Below, one piece after another: positions 1 to 5,111 of a stretch of DNA of 5,111 bases (positions are counted from its first letter, which is position 1; every line of letters begins with the position of its first letter). The notes under the pieces are model-generated. The model ran no database searches. It was not told where the DNA came from and was given only the letters and a program-made list of their open reading frames with translations. The stretch lies in assembly GCA_030642865.1 (NCBI GenBank), contig DAOWMW010000118.1, positions 1 through 5,111 on the forward strand, given 5' to 3'. The translations under genes and the position numbers were made by a program. The stretch is from Desulfobacteraceae bacterium. Lineage in GTDB: Bacteria > Desulfobacterota > Desulfobacteria > Desulfobacterales > BuS5.

Positions 1-40
1 ATACGTTTTCGTAACGCAGTCAGGCAGGATGGATCGACGC

Positions 41-160
41 TTAAAATGCTAAGTTATTTTTGATCGAGTCCTTATAGTTTCTCTCAAGCCAATACTCATT
101 ATCCAAATCTTCCTGCCTATGCCTTGAAAACCCAATAAAACAAAAAGGCACGAAGTGCAT
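41..160 (-). CDS. Doubtful 39-residue small ORF
   Basis: A short ATG-to-TAA frame on the minus strand encodes 39 residues. The N-terminal part is hydrophobic and aromatic (begins MHFVPFCFIGF) and the C-terminal part is strongly charged (contains HRQEDLDNEYWLERN). It has no recognisable Shine-Dalgarno: the bases before the ATG are an A-run that is also the arm of a hairpin. A second minus-strand frame is open across about 275-120 without an ATG, so openness alone means little here. I do not recognise the product. It may be a real micro-protein, the decayed end of a gene, or the chance translation of a repeat. Confidence is low. Confidence 0.15.
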   Translation of the reverse strand: MHFVPFCFIGFSRHRQEDLDNEYWLERNYKDSIKNNLAF

Positions 161-167
161 CTTTTTT
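142..167. terminator. Hairpin with T-runs on both strands, terminator-like
   Basis: AAAAAG plus GCAC (142-151) pairs with GTGC plus CTTTTT (155-158 and 161-166). The loop is GAA and there is a two-base AT bulge. The A/T arms give a T-rich 3' side in either direction: TTTTTT then GTTT on the plus strand, and CTTTTTG then TTTT on the minus strand. This is the shape of a bidirectional intrinsic terminator. On the plus strand it would end a transcript entering from the left. On the minus strand it would end a transcript starting at the candidate promoter near 281-310. Confidence 0.4.
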
Positions 168-494
168 GTTTAAAATGTTGCTTATTTTTAAACTGAAATT
201 TTCCAATTCACACTGAACCAAGATAATATAAATCCAACACCCTGGGACAAAAATAGATAGTGATTTTTTCAAATTGGTTTATACTATCTGGTGGGGAGCT
301 CGTGTGTCAACAGCATATTTTCCTTGCAAGGCTTGCCGTGAACTCCGAGACAAACCTGGAAACGAGAGCAATAGTGAATTTTACTTCATGCATATTTTTT
401 GTTGAAGGGTTAAGTATAATTATATCCCGAAAGGTTAGAAACTATGTTTTTTCGGTGAGCAATGGGCATCAAGGGGAAGCAGGGGAGGTCGTAT
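168..494. other. Gene-free stretch upstream of der
   Basis: No protein gene is convincing here. A plus-strand frame opening with GTG at 260 runs to 610, but it overlaps the start of der by 44 bases, lacks a ribosome binding site and encodes nothing recognisable. The stretch contains a 7-bp inverted repeat (AGATAGT 255-261, ACTATCT 283-289), a 10-bp palindrome CCTTGCAAGG (322-331), an AT palindrome TATAATTATA near 415-424, and the left and inner parts of a nested series of complementary segments described separately. None of the hallmark sequences of tmRNA, RNase P RNA or SRP RNA is visible. Confidence 0.5.
281..310 (-). promoter_or_regulatory. Possible leftward sigma-70 promoter
   Basis: Read on the minus strand, a perfect TTGACA (310-305) is followed after 18 bases by TAGTAT (286-281), a 4/6 match to TATAAT that keeps the first TA and last AT. 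Transcription would start near 274 and run left towards the hairpin at 142-167, giving an RNA of roughly 130-140 bases. Both boxes are also arms of complementary segments in the candidate RNA structure, so the match may have another cause. Confidence 0.3.
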
Positions 495-515
495 TTGACA
501 GGCTCTCCTTAGTAT
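281..515 (+). ncRNA. Candidate structured RNA upstream of der
   Basis: Complementary segments are nested in the correct order: ATACTA 281-286 with TAGTAT 510-515; GGGGAGC 293-299 with GCTCTCC 502-508; TGTCAA 305-310 with TTGACA 495-500; TTTTCCTTGC 318-327 with GCAGGGGAGG 479-488; TGCC 334-337 with GGCA 465-468. They stack into one long rod with small internal loops. All five non-Watson-Crick pairs are G-T on the plus strand; they would be A-C mismatches in a minus-strand RNA, which favours plus-strand transcription. A TATACT box at 280-285 would place a start near 292, at the GGGGAGC arm, but its -35 is poor. The long-rod shape loosely recalls 6S RNA, but the length exceeds the usual and I see no family signature. 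Pairings found by eye can be fortuitous. Confidence 0.3.
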
Positions 516-523
516 GCGACAAT
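495..523 (+). promoter_or_regulatory. Probable sigma-70 promoter of der
   Basis: A perfect TTGACA (495-500) is followed by 17 bases and GACAAT (518-523), a 4/6 match to TATAAT with the key second A and last T kept. TGC immediately precedes it, giving an extended -10. The start of transcription would be near 530, leaving an AT-rich leader of about 37 bases before the der ATG. Confidence 0.65.
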
Positions 524-566
524 AGATTTTTAAAATACAAAAATAATTTTTCAACAAATAAATATT

Positions 567-1913
567 ATGAAACCTGTAGTAGCAATTGTTGGACGTCCGA
601 ATGTGGGTAAATCAACCCTCTTTAACAGAATAACAAAATCAAAAAATGCCCTTGTGGATAATTTCCCCGGGGTTACACGGGATCGCCATTATCAAGAAGC
701 CGTCTGGAATGATATTGAGTTTATTCTGATCGACACAGGAGGATTTATAAATAATGATTTTGATATTTTTTCACGCCAGATCCGGGATCAGGTAATTTGT
801 GCCATTGAGGAAGCCGATGTAATCATTTTGCTCCTTGATGGTAAAGAAGGATGCTCGGCTTTTGATAAGGATATTATAGATATTCTAAGGCCCGTAACCA
901 AACCTGTTTTTTATGTGGTAAATAAAATTGATGGATTTGAGCAGGAAAAAAATTTTTACGAATTTTATAGCCTTGGCATTGAAAAAATATATCCTGTTTC
1001 AGCCGAACACAATTATGGCGTAATGGATTTTATGGATGATATGATAGGGATGTTTCCCCAAAACGTCACCCAGCCGTCCCAGAATATGATAAAAGTTGCA
1101 GTTATCGGCAGGCCCAATGTGGGAAAATCTTCATTGATAAATCATATTATCGGTGAAAAACGGCTTGTTGTCAGCGAAATCCCGGGAACTACCCGTGATT
1201 CAATCGATTCTGTCTGTAAAGTCGGTGATAATTCCTATATCCTTGTTGATACAGCGGGAATAAGGCGAAAGGGGAAAGTAAACAAGAAGCTTGAAAAATT
1301 TTCCATTATCAAATCATTAAAAAGCATGGAAAGATGTGATGTTGCATTGATTCTTATTGATGCGGCAGAAGGTATTACCGATCAGGATATAAGTATTGCA
1401 GGGTATGCCTTTGAACGGGGTTGTGGATGTATTTTTATACTGAACAAGTGGGATATAGTCCCAAAGGAACAAAAAAAAGTTAAAACCTATTATGATCAAT
1501 TAAAAATGTCGGCAAAATTTTTAAACTTTGCACCTGCAATAACAATTTCCGCACTCACAGGATTAAGAGTTCCAAAAATTTTTAAACTGGTTGAGGAAGT
1601 TTATGCTCAATATACAACCCGTATAGGTACAGGGCAGCTAAACAGGATAGTGGAGCGGGCTGTTATCAAAAATGAGCCCTCATTACACCGGGGTAAACGG
1701 ATTAAATTTTATTATGCCGCCCAAACAGGGACCAAGCCCCCTGTTTTTCTCTTTTTTGTTAATTACCCCGAAGGTGTACATTTTTCATATCAAAGGTTTT
1801 TAACAAATCAGATCAAGGAAGCAACAGGGCTGGATAAAACTCCTGTAAAAATAATTTTTCGTCAAAGGAGAGGGAAAAAAAATCTGAATAAAAAACGAAA
1901 AAACAAACGCTAA
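567..1913 (+). CDS. der: Ribosome-assembly GTPase Der (EngA)
   Basis: Der is a cytoplasmic GTPase with two tandem G domains that binds the 50S precursor and is needed for its late maturation; it is essential in the bacteria studied. The 448 residues fit the family's usual length. G domain 1 shows GRPNVGKST (9-17), PGVTRD (34-39, switch Thr37), DTGG (56-59), NKID (119-122) and SAE (145-147). G domain 2 shows GRPNVGKSS (181-189), PGTTRD (206-211), DTAG (228-231), NKWD (293-296) and SALTG (328-332). A KH-like RNA-binding domain follows (about 350-440), ending in a lysine/arginine-rich tail, as is normal for Der. All GTP-binding motifs are intact. The ATG at 567 places the first P-loop at residue 9, as in other Der proteins. 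There is no Shine-Dalgarno: the leader is almost pure A/T. The probable promoter lies about 45 bases upstream of the start codon. The CBS gene follows in the same direction after 125 bases, with no clear terminator between. Confidence 0.98.
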   Translation: MKPVVAIVGRPNVGKSTLFNRITKSKNALVDNFPGVTRDRHYQEAVWNDIEFILIDTGGFINNDFDIFSRQIRDQVICAIEEADVIILLLDGKEGCSAFDKDIIDILRPVTKPVFYVVNKIDGFEQEKNFYEFYSLGIEKIYPVSAEHNYGVMDFMDDMIGMFPQNVTQPSQNMIKVAVIGRPNVGKSSLINHIIGEKRLVVSEIPGTTRDSIDSVCKVGDNSYILVDTAGIRRKGKVNKKLEKFSIIKSLKSMERCDVALILIDAAEGITDQDISIAGYAFERGCGCIFILNKWDIVPKEQKKVKTYYDQLKMSAKFLNFAPAITISALTGLRVPKIFKLVEEVYAQYTTRIGTGQLNRIVERAVIKNEPSLHRGKRIKFYYAAQTGTKPPVFLFFVNYPEGVHFSYQRFLTNQIKEATGLDKTPVKIIFRQRRGKKNLNKKRKNKR

Positions 1914-2028
1914 TTTTAATAGCCTGATTCAAATTATTCAAAATATAAAGATTGAGTATATTTCGTGTTCCATGGGAAAACTATGATTTTTCGCTGGGCA
2001 CTATTTATAGACTTTCAAGCCAGCTCAT

Positions 2029-2033
2029 GGAGG
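2029..2033 (+). promoter_or_regulatory. Strong Shine-Dalgarno deciding the CBS start
   Basis: GGAGG lies five bases before the ATG at 2039. The longer reading from TTG at 1952 has no comparable site. This supports the 186-residue product over the 215-residue one. Confidence 0.7.
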
Positions 2034-2038
2034 ATTTC

Positions 2039-2599
2039 ATGAAATCATTTGCAATAAAAGACCTGATGGTCCCAATCTCAGAATATGCTACTGTCCAGGA
2101 TGATGCGACTCTGCTTGAAGCAGTTGTCTCTCTTCATAAGGCTCAACAGGAGTATGATTCATCCAAAACCCGGCACAGGGCAATATTGGTTTGCGACAAA
2201 GCGAATAAGGTAATAGGTAAAATTAATTATATGAATATCATAAAATCTTTAGAACCCAAATATGATTTAATTAAAGGCCCCCACCCGCTTTCCCAGTTTG
2301 GTTTTAGCAAAACATTTTTAAACTCATTAATTAATCAGCAGCTTTTCTGGGATAAACCCTTTAATGATATCTGCCAAAAAGGGGCTGCTTTAAAGGTAAA
2401 AGATATTATGGACACAATAACCATGGGTGAATTTGTAAAATTTGATTCCACCCTGGACGAAGCTGTTCATCAATTTATAATGAGTCATCACCAGGGGCTC
2501 CTTGTTAAAGATGGCAAAAATATTGTTGGAATTTTACGGTTTTCAGATGTGTATGGGGAAATAGCATCAATGATAATGGAATGTAACCTTGGAAATTAA
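2039..2599 (+). CDS. Tandem CBS-domain protein
   Basis: The predicted 186-residue soluble protein consists of a CBS pair (Bateman module) and little else. CBS1 spans about residues 5-75: it opens with KDLMVP (7-12) and has the hydrophobic core HRAILVCD (46-53) followed by KVIGKIN (57-63). CBS2 spans about 119-178: it opens with KVKDIMD (119-125) and has GLLVKDG (153-159) followed by IVGILRFSDVY (162-172). A linker of about 43 residues (76-118), containing GPHPLSQFGF, separates them. CBS pairs usually bind AMP, ATP, SAM or similar ligands and act as sensors; the ligand and partner are not readable here. No enzyme, channel or DNA-binding domain is attached. I prefer the ATG at 2039 because of the GGAGG five bases upstream. 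The frame stays open back to a TTG at 1952, which would add 29 residues unrelated to a CBS fold. It may be read through from der; a TATATT box at 1957-1962 could be a weak promoter of its own. Confidence 0.85.
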   Translation: MKSFAIKDLMVPISEYATVQDDATLLEAVVSLHKAQQEYDSSKTRHRAILVCDKANKVIGKINYMNIIKSLEPKYDLIKGPHPLSQFGFSKTFLNSLINQQLFWDKPFNDICQKGAALKVKDIMDTITMGEFVKFDSTLDEAVHQFIMSHHQGLLVKDGKNIVGILRFSDVYGEIASMIMECNLGN

Positions 2600-2612
2600 T
2601 TTTCAGGTTACA
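2582..2612. terminator. Hairpin spanning the CBS stop codon
   Basis: TGTAACCT (2582-2589) pairs perfectly with AGGTTACA (2605-2612), and inside it GAAA (2592-2595) pairs with TTTC (2601-2604). This makes a 12-bp stem with a two-base TG bulge and a five-base loop. The stop codon TAA (2597-2599) sits in the loop. Only a weak T-tract (ATATTT) follows on the plus strand, so it may act as a 3' stabilising structure or a weak terminator. Confidence 0.5.
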
Positions 2613-2619
2613 ATATTTC

Positions 2620-2640
2620 GGGCACCCACCAGAGGCGCCC
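2620..2640. terminator. GC-rich hairpin between convergent genes
   Basis: GGGCACC (2620-2626) pairs with GGCGCCC (2634-2640), with one A-C mismatch and a seven-base loop. It lies seven bases beyond the stop of the minus-strand gene and 20 bases after the CBS stop, so it could serve both. Neither side has a strong T-run. Together with the hairpin at 2582-2612 it fills nearly the whole convergent gap. Confidence 0.45.
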
Positions 2641-2647
2641 CTCCTGT

Positions 2648-4066
2648 TTAAGGTTGTATAATAACGGTTGGATATAATCCTTTTAATTCCCCTTTGGGAT
2701 AAGGCTGAATAGTATTAATTGAAATATTCTGATTTTTCTGGGCATGACCTTTGTTTTTATTCCCGTCAAAAAAAGCACCGTTTGCTTCCAGGATGTGATG
2801 GATCCGATCCTTAAATGCTGAAACAAAGCTTGAGCCGCTCCCTTCAAAAACCAGATTTCCTTTGGAAAAACCGTCTTTAATTTTTACTAAATCATTTATG
2901 GGCATACTATTAACTTCAAGGTCCTCCTCGCAGGTCACAAGTCCCCACACCAGGTGCCCCGCTGGAATAACCAGAGGTTTGCTAATATCAATGATTGTAT
3001 GGGGCATGATTATGCTCTCTTTCCCTATCTTCAGCCTGCTGTTGGGTCGTCCCCTGAGAAAACTGTTGAAACCTACAAATACCTGTTTTTCTAAATCCGA
3101 TTCAATTATTTTAGCTCCATGGGCAGTTACATTCTCCCCTTCCAGCCGAGAATTAATGATGTAACAATTTTCCTGCGCATTTGCTCCTTTTCCGAGCCAT
3201 CCGTTTTGGAGATAGGCCCTCTGAGAAACCAGAACATTATCACCTATATGACATTGAGATTTATTCACAGCAAAACGATCCAGGGAAGCACTCCCTGGAA
3301 CCGTTGCAGATGATTCAATATTAACTGCATCAAAAACCCGCTGAAAGGCTTCCTGACGATCTTCGATAAAATCGATAAAGACCCCTCCTGGTTGATTTCC
3401 TGCAGAAAAATTAATATACTTATTCAGGCTGGCAACAGAATATTGATACAGGAAATTAAACTGATTATTACGAACCCATATAGTTCCCGGCGCAATATTT
3501 TGATGGCTGATCTCCCCTGCCTGAACATAGGCAAAGGCTCCAATTACACAATCATATATAGTGGTCAGGTCCACAGTTGAAAACGGTTCCAAAAAGCATC
3601 CGTCAGAAGGGGATCCATGAATATTGGAATAATGTACAGCCACAGTATCTCTGATGAAAAAATTTTCAGGGGTTTCCGGGTCATGGGAAAAGTTATGAAC
3701 AAGGGTTTTAATAAGAAGGCTGTCTTCTATATTAATTACCTCATTCCTTGAAATGGGAATCTCGAAATGCTGAAACGTGAAGATATCACCCTCTTTCTTT
3801 AGCTCATCTCCCCTTATATCACTTTTATAAACCAAAGAATCGGTTACACTGCATTCCCCCAAAAAATAACTCCCTGCCAGGGCAGAATGTTTGAAATGTA
3901 AATTCAGGGGATGATCTTCTGTAATGCCGTAAAATGCATAGAATTTGGTCATCTGATCCGGGGGAATAAGAGCCAAAACATAAGGCCTGACATCATATTC
4001 GAGCTCCCGAAGGTTTATGTTAACCCGCTGGATAATTCTGTAAAAAAGTTTTTTCAATTCTTTCAT
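2648..4066 (-). CDS. Beta-helix (hexapeptide-repeat) protein, transferase-like
   Basis: The 472-residue protein has no signal peptide or membrane segment. Two regions have the short-period pattern of left-handed parallel beta-helix proteins, with small or aliphatic residues recurring about every six positions. One is about 60-195 (for example SLVYKSDIRG, then DCVIGAFAYVQAGEI). The other is about 268-378 (CHIGDNVLV, WLGKGANAQENCYIINSRLEGENVTAHGAKI, split here only by loops, then LKIGKESIIMPHTIID). A non-repetitive linker (about 196-265) joins them and a C-terminal region follows (about 380-472, including HHILEANGAFF and HAQKNQNISINTIQPYP). Such folds are common in acyltransferases and nucleotidyltransferases, but I see no nucleotidyltransferase P-loop-like motif and cannot name a catalytic residue or substrate. 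From memory, similar proteins occur in Desulfobacterales under the name transferase. The ATG at 4066 follows GGTGAGGA with about six bases of spacing, a good ribosome binding site. It starts 58 bases after the stop of the 272-residue gene and is probably co-transcribed with it. Confidence 0.85.
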   Translation of the reverse strand: MKELKKLFYRIIQRVNINLRELEYDVRPYVLALIPPDQMTKFYAFYGITEDHPLNLHFKHSALAGSYFLGECSVTDSLVYKSDIRGDELKKEGDIFTFQHFEIPISRNEVINIEDSLLIKTLVHNFSHDPETPENFFIRDTVAVHYSNIHGSPSDGCFLEPFSTVDLTTIYDCVIGAFAYVQAGEISHQNIAPGTIWVRNNQFNFLYQYSVASLNKYINFSAGNQPGGVFIDFIEDRQEAFQRVFDAVNIESSATVPGSASLDRFAVNKSQCHIGDNVLVSQRAYLQNGWLGKGANAQENCYIINSRLEGENVTAHGAKIIESDLEKQVFVGFNSFLRGRPNSRLKIGKESIIMPHTIIDISKPLVIPAGHLVWGLVTCEEDLEVNSMPINDLVKIKDGFSKGNLVFEGSGSSFVSAFKDRIHHILEANGAFFDGNKNKGHAQKNQNISINTIQPYPKGELKGLYPTVIIQP

Positions 4067-4124
4067 TATATATCCTCACCTGTCTTATAAATTCTCAGAT
4101 AATTAATTTCATAACTCATTGTTC

Positions 4125-4943
4125 CTAACCTGCTGAATCATTAAACATAGAAATTTTATCTAACGCATTGCAAAATTTGGCCAAACAAAAAAAGACATCG
4201 TTCCCTTCCAGGGTCGCAGGCTTTTCACCTGTGGCAATATCACGTATTAATTTAGCCTGTTGTTTATCTTTAATCATAAAACGTGTATCAATCAGCTTGA
4301 TGGTATTATTAACTACTTCATATATTACAAGGGGAGCGTAGGTTATATTCCCAGATTTTTCCCTGGTTAAAGCGCCCAGTATCCTTCCGTGGGCAAAACC
4401 AAGTACGTTCTGAGGAAGCTGAGTATAACCGAGAATTTCAGAAAAAAGGGAAAGTGTCTCTAAAACAGCATGGGTGTCTTCTTTTTTTAACGACGCCACC
4501 CCGTCCTCTGCTATCCCATCAATATCAGACCTGTTAAAAGAAAGGTCCAGCTTGTCAATCGATTCCTCCTGCACTGCTTTGACCGAGTCTTCCCGCTTGC
4601 TCACAAGGACATCTGAATCATTTAATATTTTAAAAACATTTTTTATGTTCAACATTTCCTTGACATTGGGGCTTTTGCGCAGGACAACATCTTTAATGGT
4701 AGTATTATATATTGCAAGCTCATTATCTAAAACCAGTATCCTCTTTTTGCCTGAATCTAAAGAAGATAAAAACAGCTCAAGATCCCGTTCTTTCTTCATT
4801 GTATATGAAGCCATGGTAAGAATAGTACGCAGAGCCTCTTTGTCAACCTTACGTTCACTGTCAGGAGGACCAATGGAGGCAAGGGTCTTTTTTGCCAGCT
4901 TGTCTATTTTTATTTTTTTTATAAGAGCATCCTTAAAAGACAT
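4125..4943 (-). CDS. Uncharacterised 272-residue protein
   Basis: I do not recognise this protein. It is predicted to be cytoplasmic: there is no signal peptide and no membrane span. The N-terminal 65 residues are rich in Lys, Asp and Glu and look helical (MSFKDALIKKIKIDKLAKK, then a helix around 35-61). Residues 67-112 alternate short hydrophobic strands and helices (RILVLDNELAIYN, VVLRKSPNVKEML). An acidic, probably flexible stretch follows (about 118-155). The C-terminal half (about 156-265) again looks folded, with GYTQLPQNVLGFAHGRILGA (172-191) as its most distinctive segment, followed by strands such as APLVIYEVV and a FFCLAKFCNALDKI helix containing two cysteines. The ATG at 4943 has GGGGAG three bases upstream, a plausible though close ribosome binding site. 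It precedes the beta-helix gene on the same strand, suggesting an operon. A 143-base inverted-repeat unit begins 25 bases upstream, so any promoter must lie within or beyond that unit. Confidence 0.85.
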   Translation of the reverse strand: MSFKDALIKKIKIDKLAKKTLASIGPPDSERKVDKEALRTILTMASYTMKKERDLELFLSSLDSGKKRILVLDNELAIYNTTIKDVVLRKSPNVKEMLNIKNVFKILNDSDVLVSKREDSVKAVQEESIDKLDLSFNRSDIDGIAEDGVASLKKEDTHAVLETLSLFSEILGYTQLPQNVLGFAHGRILGALTREKSGNITYAPLVIYEVVNNTIKLIDTRFMIKDKQQAKLIRDIATGEKPATLEGNDVFFCLAKFCNALDKISMFNDSAG

Positions 4944-4968
4944 ATTCTCCCCGTCCTAAAAAAAGAAT

Positions 4969-4983
4969 CGACAGGCTGTTACG
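4969..4983 (+). repeat. Left terminal inverted repeat
   Basis: CGACAGGCTGTTACG is the exact reverse complement of 5097-5111. After one mismatch, two further bases match (to 4986). Confidence 0.85.
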
Positions 4984-4986
4984 GAA

Positions 4987-5000
4987 TGAAGATTTCTTCA
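4987..5000. repeat. Short palindrome inside the element
   Basis: TGAAGA and TCTTCA form six-base arms around a two-base TT centre, directly inside the left terminal repeat. It could be a small hairpin or a protein site; nothing assigns it. Confidence 0.5.
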
Positions 5001-5096
5001 AGTTCAAGGCGAAAAATCAATTTAACCGCAGACATACCCGTTGTATTTCGAGGATTAAATTTATTTTTTAACGCAGAAATTGGATAAATTGCGTTT

Positions 5097-5111
5097 CGTA
5101 ACAGCCTGTCG
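5097..5111 (-). repeat. Right terminal inverted repeat
   Basis: CGTAACAGCCTGTCG is the exact reverse complement of the left arm. It reaches the last base of the window, so the repeat may continue beyond it. Confidence 0.85.

Larger units (their letters stand above)
4969..5111. mobile_element. MITE-like unit with terminal inverted repeats
   Basis: A non-coding 143-base unit is bounded by CGACAGGCTGTTACG and its exact reverse complement; the match can be extended to 18 bp with one mismatch. The interior is AT-rich and carries a palindrome (TGAAGATTTCTTCA, 4987-5000) and a near-direct repeat (TTTAACCGCAGA 5021-5032, TTTAACGCAGA 5067-5077). No transposase frame fits. Size, terminal repeats and lack of coding point to a miniature inverted-repeat element or related dispersed repeat. 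Its right end is the last base of the window, so the true boundary and any target-site duplication cannot be seen. I recall similar repeats in Desulfobacterales genomes but cannot verify that. Confidence 0.6.

Noticed and set aside
288..299. GCTCCCC-ACCA on the minus strand, resembling a tRNA or tmRNA 3' end
   Set aside because: No T-arm loop (TTCRA type) precedes it, no D or anticodon arm is found, and no tmRNA tag frame or 5' signature is present at the partner arm.
464..490. GGGCATCAAGGGGAAGCAGGGG resembling the SRP RNA conserved loop (20-base view)
   Set aside because: The diagnostic GGTCAGG and GGAAGCAGC arrangement of bacterial SRP RNA is absent.
260..610. Plus-strand 116-residue frame starting with GTG
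   Set aside because: It overlaps the der start by 44 bases in another frame, crosses the der promoter, has no ribosome binding site and shows no recognisable family.
1317..1499. Minus-strand 60-residue frame inside der
   Set aside because: It lies wholly within the second G domain of der and is a shadow frame.
1914..2028. Possible promoter or terminator between der and the CBS gene
   Set aside because: TATATT at 1957-1962 is a fair -10, but no good -35 lies 16-18 bases upstream, and no stable hairpin with a T-run was found; too weak to list as a feature.
2862..3580. Three plus-strand frames (2862-3164, 3119-3313, 3392-3580)
   Set aside because: All lie opposite the intact beta-helix gene, are short, and have no ribosome binding sites or recognisable motifs.
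4474..4959. Plus-strand 161-residue frame opposite the 272-residue gene
   Set aside because: It is antisense to an intact gene with a ribosome binding site. Its serine-rich composition is what the reverse reading of a Lys/Asp/Glu-rich gene produces.
1..5111. CRISPR arrays, toxin-antitoxin pairs, retron reverse transcriptase, phage genes
   Set aside because: No regularly spaced direct repeats and no signature proteins of these systems occur in any frame.

Overview
The window is AT-rich (about 40% G+C by eye). It carries two convergent pairs of genes separated by a short intergenic region. The plus strand has der, the essential ribosome-assembly GTPase, followed by a tandem CBS-domain protein. 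The minus strand has an uncharacterised protein of 272 residues followed by a 472-residue protein that looks like a left-handed beta-helix (hexapeptide-repeat) protein. From memory, proteins resembling the CBS protein and the 472-residue protein are typical of sulfate-reducing Desulfobacterales. That placement is a recollection-based inference, not a search result.

Region by region: positions 1-566 hold no convincing protein gene. They contain a compact hairpin with T-runs on both sides (142-167), a possible leftward sigma-70 promoter (310 down to 281), and an ordered series of nested complementary segments (281-515) that could fold into one long irregular RNA hairpin. A good rightward promoter for der follows (495-523). 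der occupies 567-1913. After a 125-base AT-rich gap comes the CBS gene (best start 2039, stop 2599). Its 3' end is folded into a strong hairpin spanning the stop codon, and a second GC-rich hairpin fills the rest of the 48-base convergent gap. The minus-strand genes occupy 4943-4125 and 4066-2648, with 58 bases between them, and are probably co-transcribed leftwards.

The right end (4969-5111) is a 143-base AT-rich unit bounded by 15-bp perfect terminal inverted repeats. It has no coding capacity and sits 25 bases upstream of the start codon of the 272-residue protein. It looks like a MITE-type or other short dispersed repeat, and its outer end coincides with the window edge.

Functionally, Der acts in 50S subunit maturation. 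The CBS protein is probably an adenine-nucleotide or other ligand sensor. Nothing in the sequence assigns a substrate to the beta-helix protein or any function to its upstream partner. I see no known defence, CRISPR, phage, secretion or biosynthetic system here. The items most worth following up are the terminal-inverted-repeat unit and the candidate structured RNA ahead of der.
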